Of a stretch of DNA of 64,000 nucleotides, positions 61,726-64,000 are shown piece by piece. Made by a program: the position numbers and the translations under genes. Within the stretch, counting starts at the first letter, position 1. The number at the start of each line of letters is the position of its first letter. The notes under the pieces are model-generated. The model did not search any database and was not told the DNA's origin. It was given only the letters and a program-made list of their open reading frames with translations. The DNA comes from Eopsaltria australis (lineage: Eukaryota; Chordata; Aves; Passeriformes; Petroicidae), in NCBI GenBank assembly GCA_034509425.1, contig JAVTVJ010000011.1:7640001-7704000 (forward strand), given 5' to 3'.

Positions 61726-62218
61726 ATGACTCTTTGGGGTTTCTCCCTCCAACCAAAGCGTATGAATCTGATTTTGCATTTCAGGCTATAGTGCAAAGCT
61801 GTATAGTAAGATGTAGCGAATTATAAAACAATTGAAACTGATTATATATCACATTAAGACAGAAAATATATTTTATGTCAAAAACTTGACATGTTGGTGT
61901 TATGCATATTACTGATCCTCCAGGTCCTTGTCTTTTTGATGATCATTTTTTGTTTTGCCAAACACAATTTCCTAGAGAAGACATTAAAAGCAGAAAGCCT
62001 AGTATTGCATCATGCCACCTATTTATAAATTCTAAGGAATAAACACAGCAAAAATTAATTACAATTATTCATGTTCTTGAAAATGACAGTACATGACAAG
62101 TAAGAAGGGTCACTACTGCTCACTTCTTTTTTAAGACAATCTGTGTTTACCTAGTTCCCAAGTGTTAAGAGCCTGTACGGTACATTTGCATAGGATAACT
62201 AACATATACCACACCATT

Positions 62219-62420
62219 TTCACGTCTGCAAGTACACGTGAGTAACCGTAATTACACGTGACACCAATTACTCTATTACTTTGTATTAAATTATAATGGA
62301 AAATTCCACTAGAGAATTGAAGCCTAATTGCATCTTAATTTGCATATTTTTGCATATTAATTACATCTCAGATGAATAATAAATTTCAGCAGATTTTTAA
62401 TTTATGCATAGACACAAAAA
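62219..62420. promoter_or_regulatory. Candidate regulatory element: paired E-boxes and octamer/POU sites
   Basis: Two CACGTG E-boxes (62235-62240 and 62255-62260) start exactly 20 bp apart, both in the TCACGTG form on the minus strand, with a third half-like cacgtc at 62221. CACGTG is bound by USF, MITF/TFE and CLOCK/MYC-type bHLH proteins. About 80 bp on, an octamer ATTTGCAT lies at 62338-62345, followed by tgcatattaattac (62351-62364), which fits the class III POU form GCAT-n-TAAT. Several CpGs survive in a strongly CpG-poor setting. Binding is inferred from motifs only. Confidence 0.35.
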
Positions 62421-64000
62421 CAAGTGGAGAAATAATTTACAAAAAAATACCAGCAACTATTACTTAGGGCATTCAACTAATTTTGCTTAGTTTAGCAAAA
62501 CAAAACTTGGTTTGTTTAATATAGCATCTTTAGGCTGATTGCTGTTTATTGCACAATATGTCAGTTTTGAAGCACAGAGAGAAGCTGAGTCTTTTTAATA
62601 GAAAAAATAAATGTTAATTCAGAGCATTTTAAGTTGAGGGATTTTACATTTTTGAACAAAATGTTTGGAGGACATTGCTATTTAATTAATTTGAGAATGG
62701 GTTTAATTGTGATAGTTTTTTACTTATAAGACATCTTATTTTGTTGCATTTTTTTAATGCAGGAATAAAAAATAGAATATTAAAAAAAATCTTGATGAGG
62801 AGGTTTCTCTGTTAATCAAATGCGGAATGTTTTCTTGTTTAAAGACAGCGGTTAAGCCACTACAATTTTGATGACTATTAGTTTCAAACAAAGGGCAAAA
62901 TTAAGGCCAGGAAATGTGTAACACTTTAAATCAACATATATTTAAATAATTCTGGAGGTATTCTGTTTATTTCAGAGTCATTTTAAACACCAGAGAAATA
63001 GCTGCATAATCAAAATGCACAAGAAATGTTACTTAAATATGCAAAGCTTTTCTTAACTTTAGAGACAAAATAATCCAGGTTACCCCCATTAAATTCAGCT
63101 GGACTACTCACTTATACAAAGTCAGGAAGGTAGGAAAAGGCAGAGTCAATAACAGTGTTTGCTCTTTTTAGCTTTGCAGTTCTCAAATCTTTCTTAGAAA
63201 ATAAATATATATTTTACATGTCTCTATAAAATTTATTTAACAAAAAAAATTAACAGTATGGATTTCAAAATAAAGCTTCACTTCCATAAATTTCAGCCAC
63301 GTTATCAACCCACTTACTGCTTTTCAACCTAGTCTATAAAACTGAAGTCCCTTTATGCTGTCAATTCATCCCAAAGCCTAATCTGGTATGATGCCTTTTG
63401 TACCTGCTGCCGCAGTCACTCTGAGACTGCCTGCACAAAGAATAATTCTATTGATCATTTGCCAAATTGTACAAAGAGAATGGATGTCAATGCTCTAATA
63501 AATCAGGAGACTGTCAAGATGAATGAACATATTTTTCTTCTCCTTTACTCCAAAAAAATTTTAAAAAAACCAACACGAAAACACCAAACCCTAAAGAAGC
63601 ATTTATTTTCTAATTTGTTTTGTAGTTCTGCCACTGTAGAGGCTAAGCAGAATAGGAGGAGACTGTGTAATCTCCAAGAGTCCACTCTATGTATCTTTTG
63701 GTGCAGTAGTCTGGATTTTGCCAGCTGAAATGGCCTGAGAAGTTGTTAAAACAGATACTTCATAACATATGTGTACATCGTATCAGTTATGGAGCATTAT
63801 TTTTACTTGTCAAGCAGGAATCTGATGAATACCCAGCTATTCTTTTTGTTTTTCAGTGACACTTTCTAAAATTAATATATCCCTCAGAAAAGTTTTCTTT
63901 TTCCCTAGAAAGCACTGAATGTAGCAAATGTGTTCTTGTTATGATGTCTATTGCTATAGTGTCTCTGATTTCTGGTATCAGGCGCTTCTCACTTGGTTCC
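62421..64000. other. Unique AT-rich non-coding DNA to the window end
   Basis: No gene is recognised; an 89-codon frame at 63459-63728 resembles nothing I know. AT-rich, repeat-poor sequence from 62480 to 63060 has the look of conserved non-coding DNA. An ancient repeat trace lies at 63081-63128. Confidence 0.5.
63081..63128. repeat. Ancient sauropsid repeat fragment
   Basis: acccccattaaattcagctggactactcacttatacaaagtcagg is close to the old repeat phrase 'tcccattgaattcagtgggactactcacatg.ataaagttagg'. The match is co-linear over about 45 bases. Confidence 0.55.

Larger units (their letters stand above)
54571..62218. other. Unique non-coding DNA, no gene recognised
   Basis: No gene is recognised. 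Islands at about 55400-55520 and 56580-56760 have the repeat-free texture of conserved non-coding elements (for example ttaattggcatgaagccagcc and agcaattaattgg). The 58740-59170 interval has a minus-strand frame of 120 codons and may hold an old unrecognised repeat. Three ancient sauropsid repeat traces are listed separately. Confidence 0.5.

Noticed and set aside
1..64000. CRISPR arrays, operons, ribosome-binding sites, prokaryotic genes
   Set aside because: The window is vertebrate non-coding DNA; no regularly spaced repeats or prokaryotic gene density.
1..64000. tRNA, rRNA or snRNA genes
   Set aside because: No cloverleaf box A/box B pair or recognisable rRNA/snRNA segment was seen on reading; a tRNAscan/Infernal run would settle it.

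Overview
The window looks like ordinary non-coding chromosomal DNA from a bird. The evidence is the repeat content: at least ten fragments of the CR1 non-LTR retrotransposon in both orientations, several with the avian-type 3' end (a 'cttccaaccc' block followed by an ATTCTATG-like octamer repeat), a solo endogenous-retrovirus LTR that resembles songbird or related neoavian LTRs from memory, and short pan-sauropsid hairpin repeats. I see no mammalian Alu, B1 or L1 sequence. The order within birds is uncertain. I found no intact protein-coding gene, no rRNA or tRNA gene and no CRISPR array. The sequence is AT-rich throughout, so it is either a gene desert or the inside of one or more very large introns.

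Layout. 1-6851: AT-rich unique sequence. 6857-7747: GC-rich solo LTR with a perfect 5-bp target-site duplication. 7753-14837: unique sequence with one exon-like segment. 14838-16424: 5'-truncated CR1 (+). 16430-18590: a 2.1-kb strand-asymmetric T-rich (T then G) degenerate repeat tract, bounded on the far side by another CR1 3' end (18740-18836). 18837-25670: unique DNA with an old CR1 3' fragment (22876-23312). 25671-26090: a Penelope-like reverse transcriptase remnant. 26213-27300: CR1 (-). 27787-27860: CR1 3' end (-). 27862-48924: long unique stretches with conserved-looking AT-rich islands, a CT microsatellite, a 34-bp tandem duplication, a CR1 with an internal deletion (34116-34622) and several ancient hairpin-repeat traces. 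48925-49065 (+) and 49362-49772 (-): two CR1 pieces with a strong hairpin between them. 50170-50490: possible old LTR. 51880-53547: the longest CR1 (+). 53725-54570: CR1 (-) with a pentanucleotide tail. 54571-64000: unique DNA with more ancient repeat traces and an E-box/octamer cluster at 62219-62420.

The features do not form a pathway. All CR1 reverse-transcriptase remnants are dead: the motif A catalytic aspartate has changed to Ser, Asn or Tyr in the three copies that retain it. The most interesting observations are the Penelope-like fragment, which still has about 94 open codons; the 2.1-kb T-rich tract, which no standard repeat name I know explains; and the solo LTR with two CTCF-like cores. 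All calls were made by reading and from memory of family consensus; no database search was possible.
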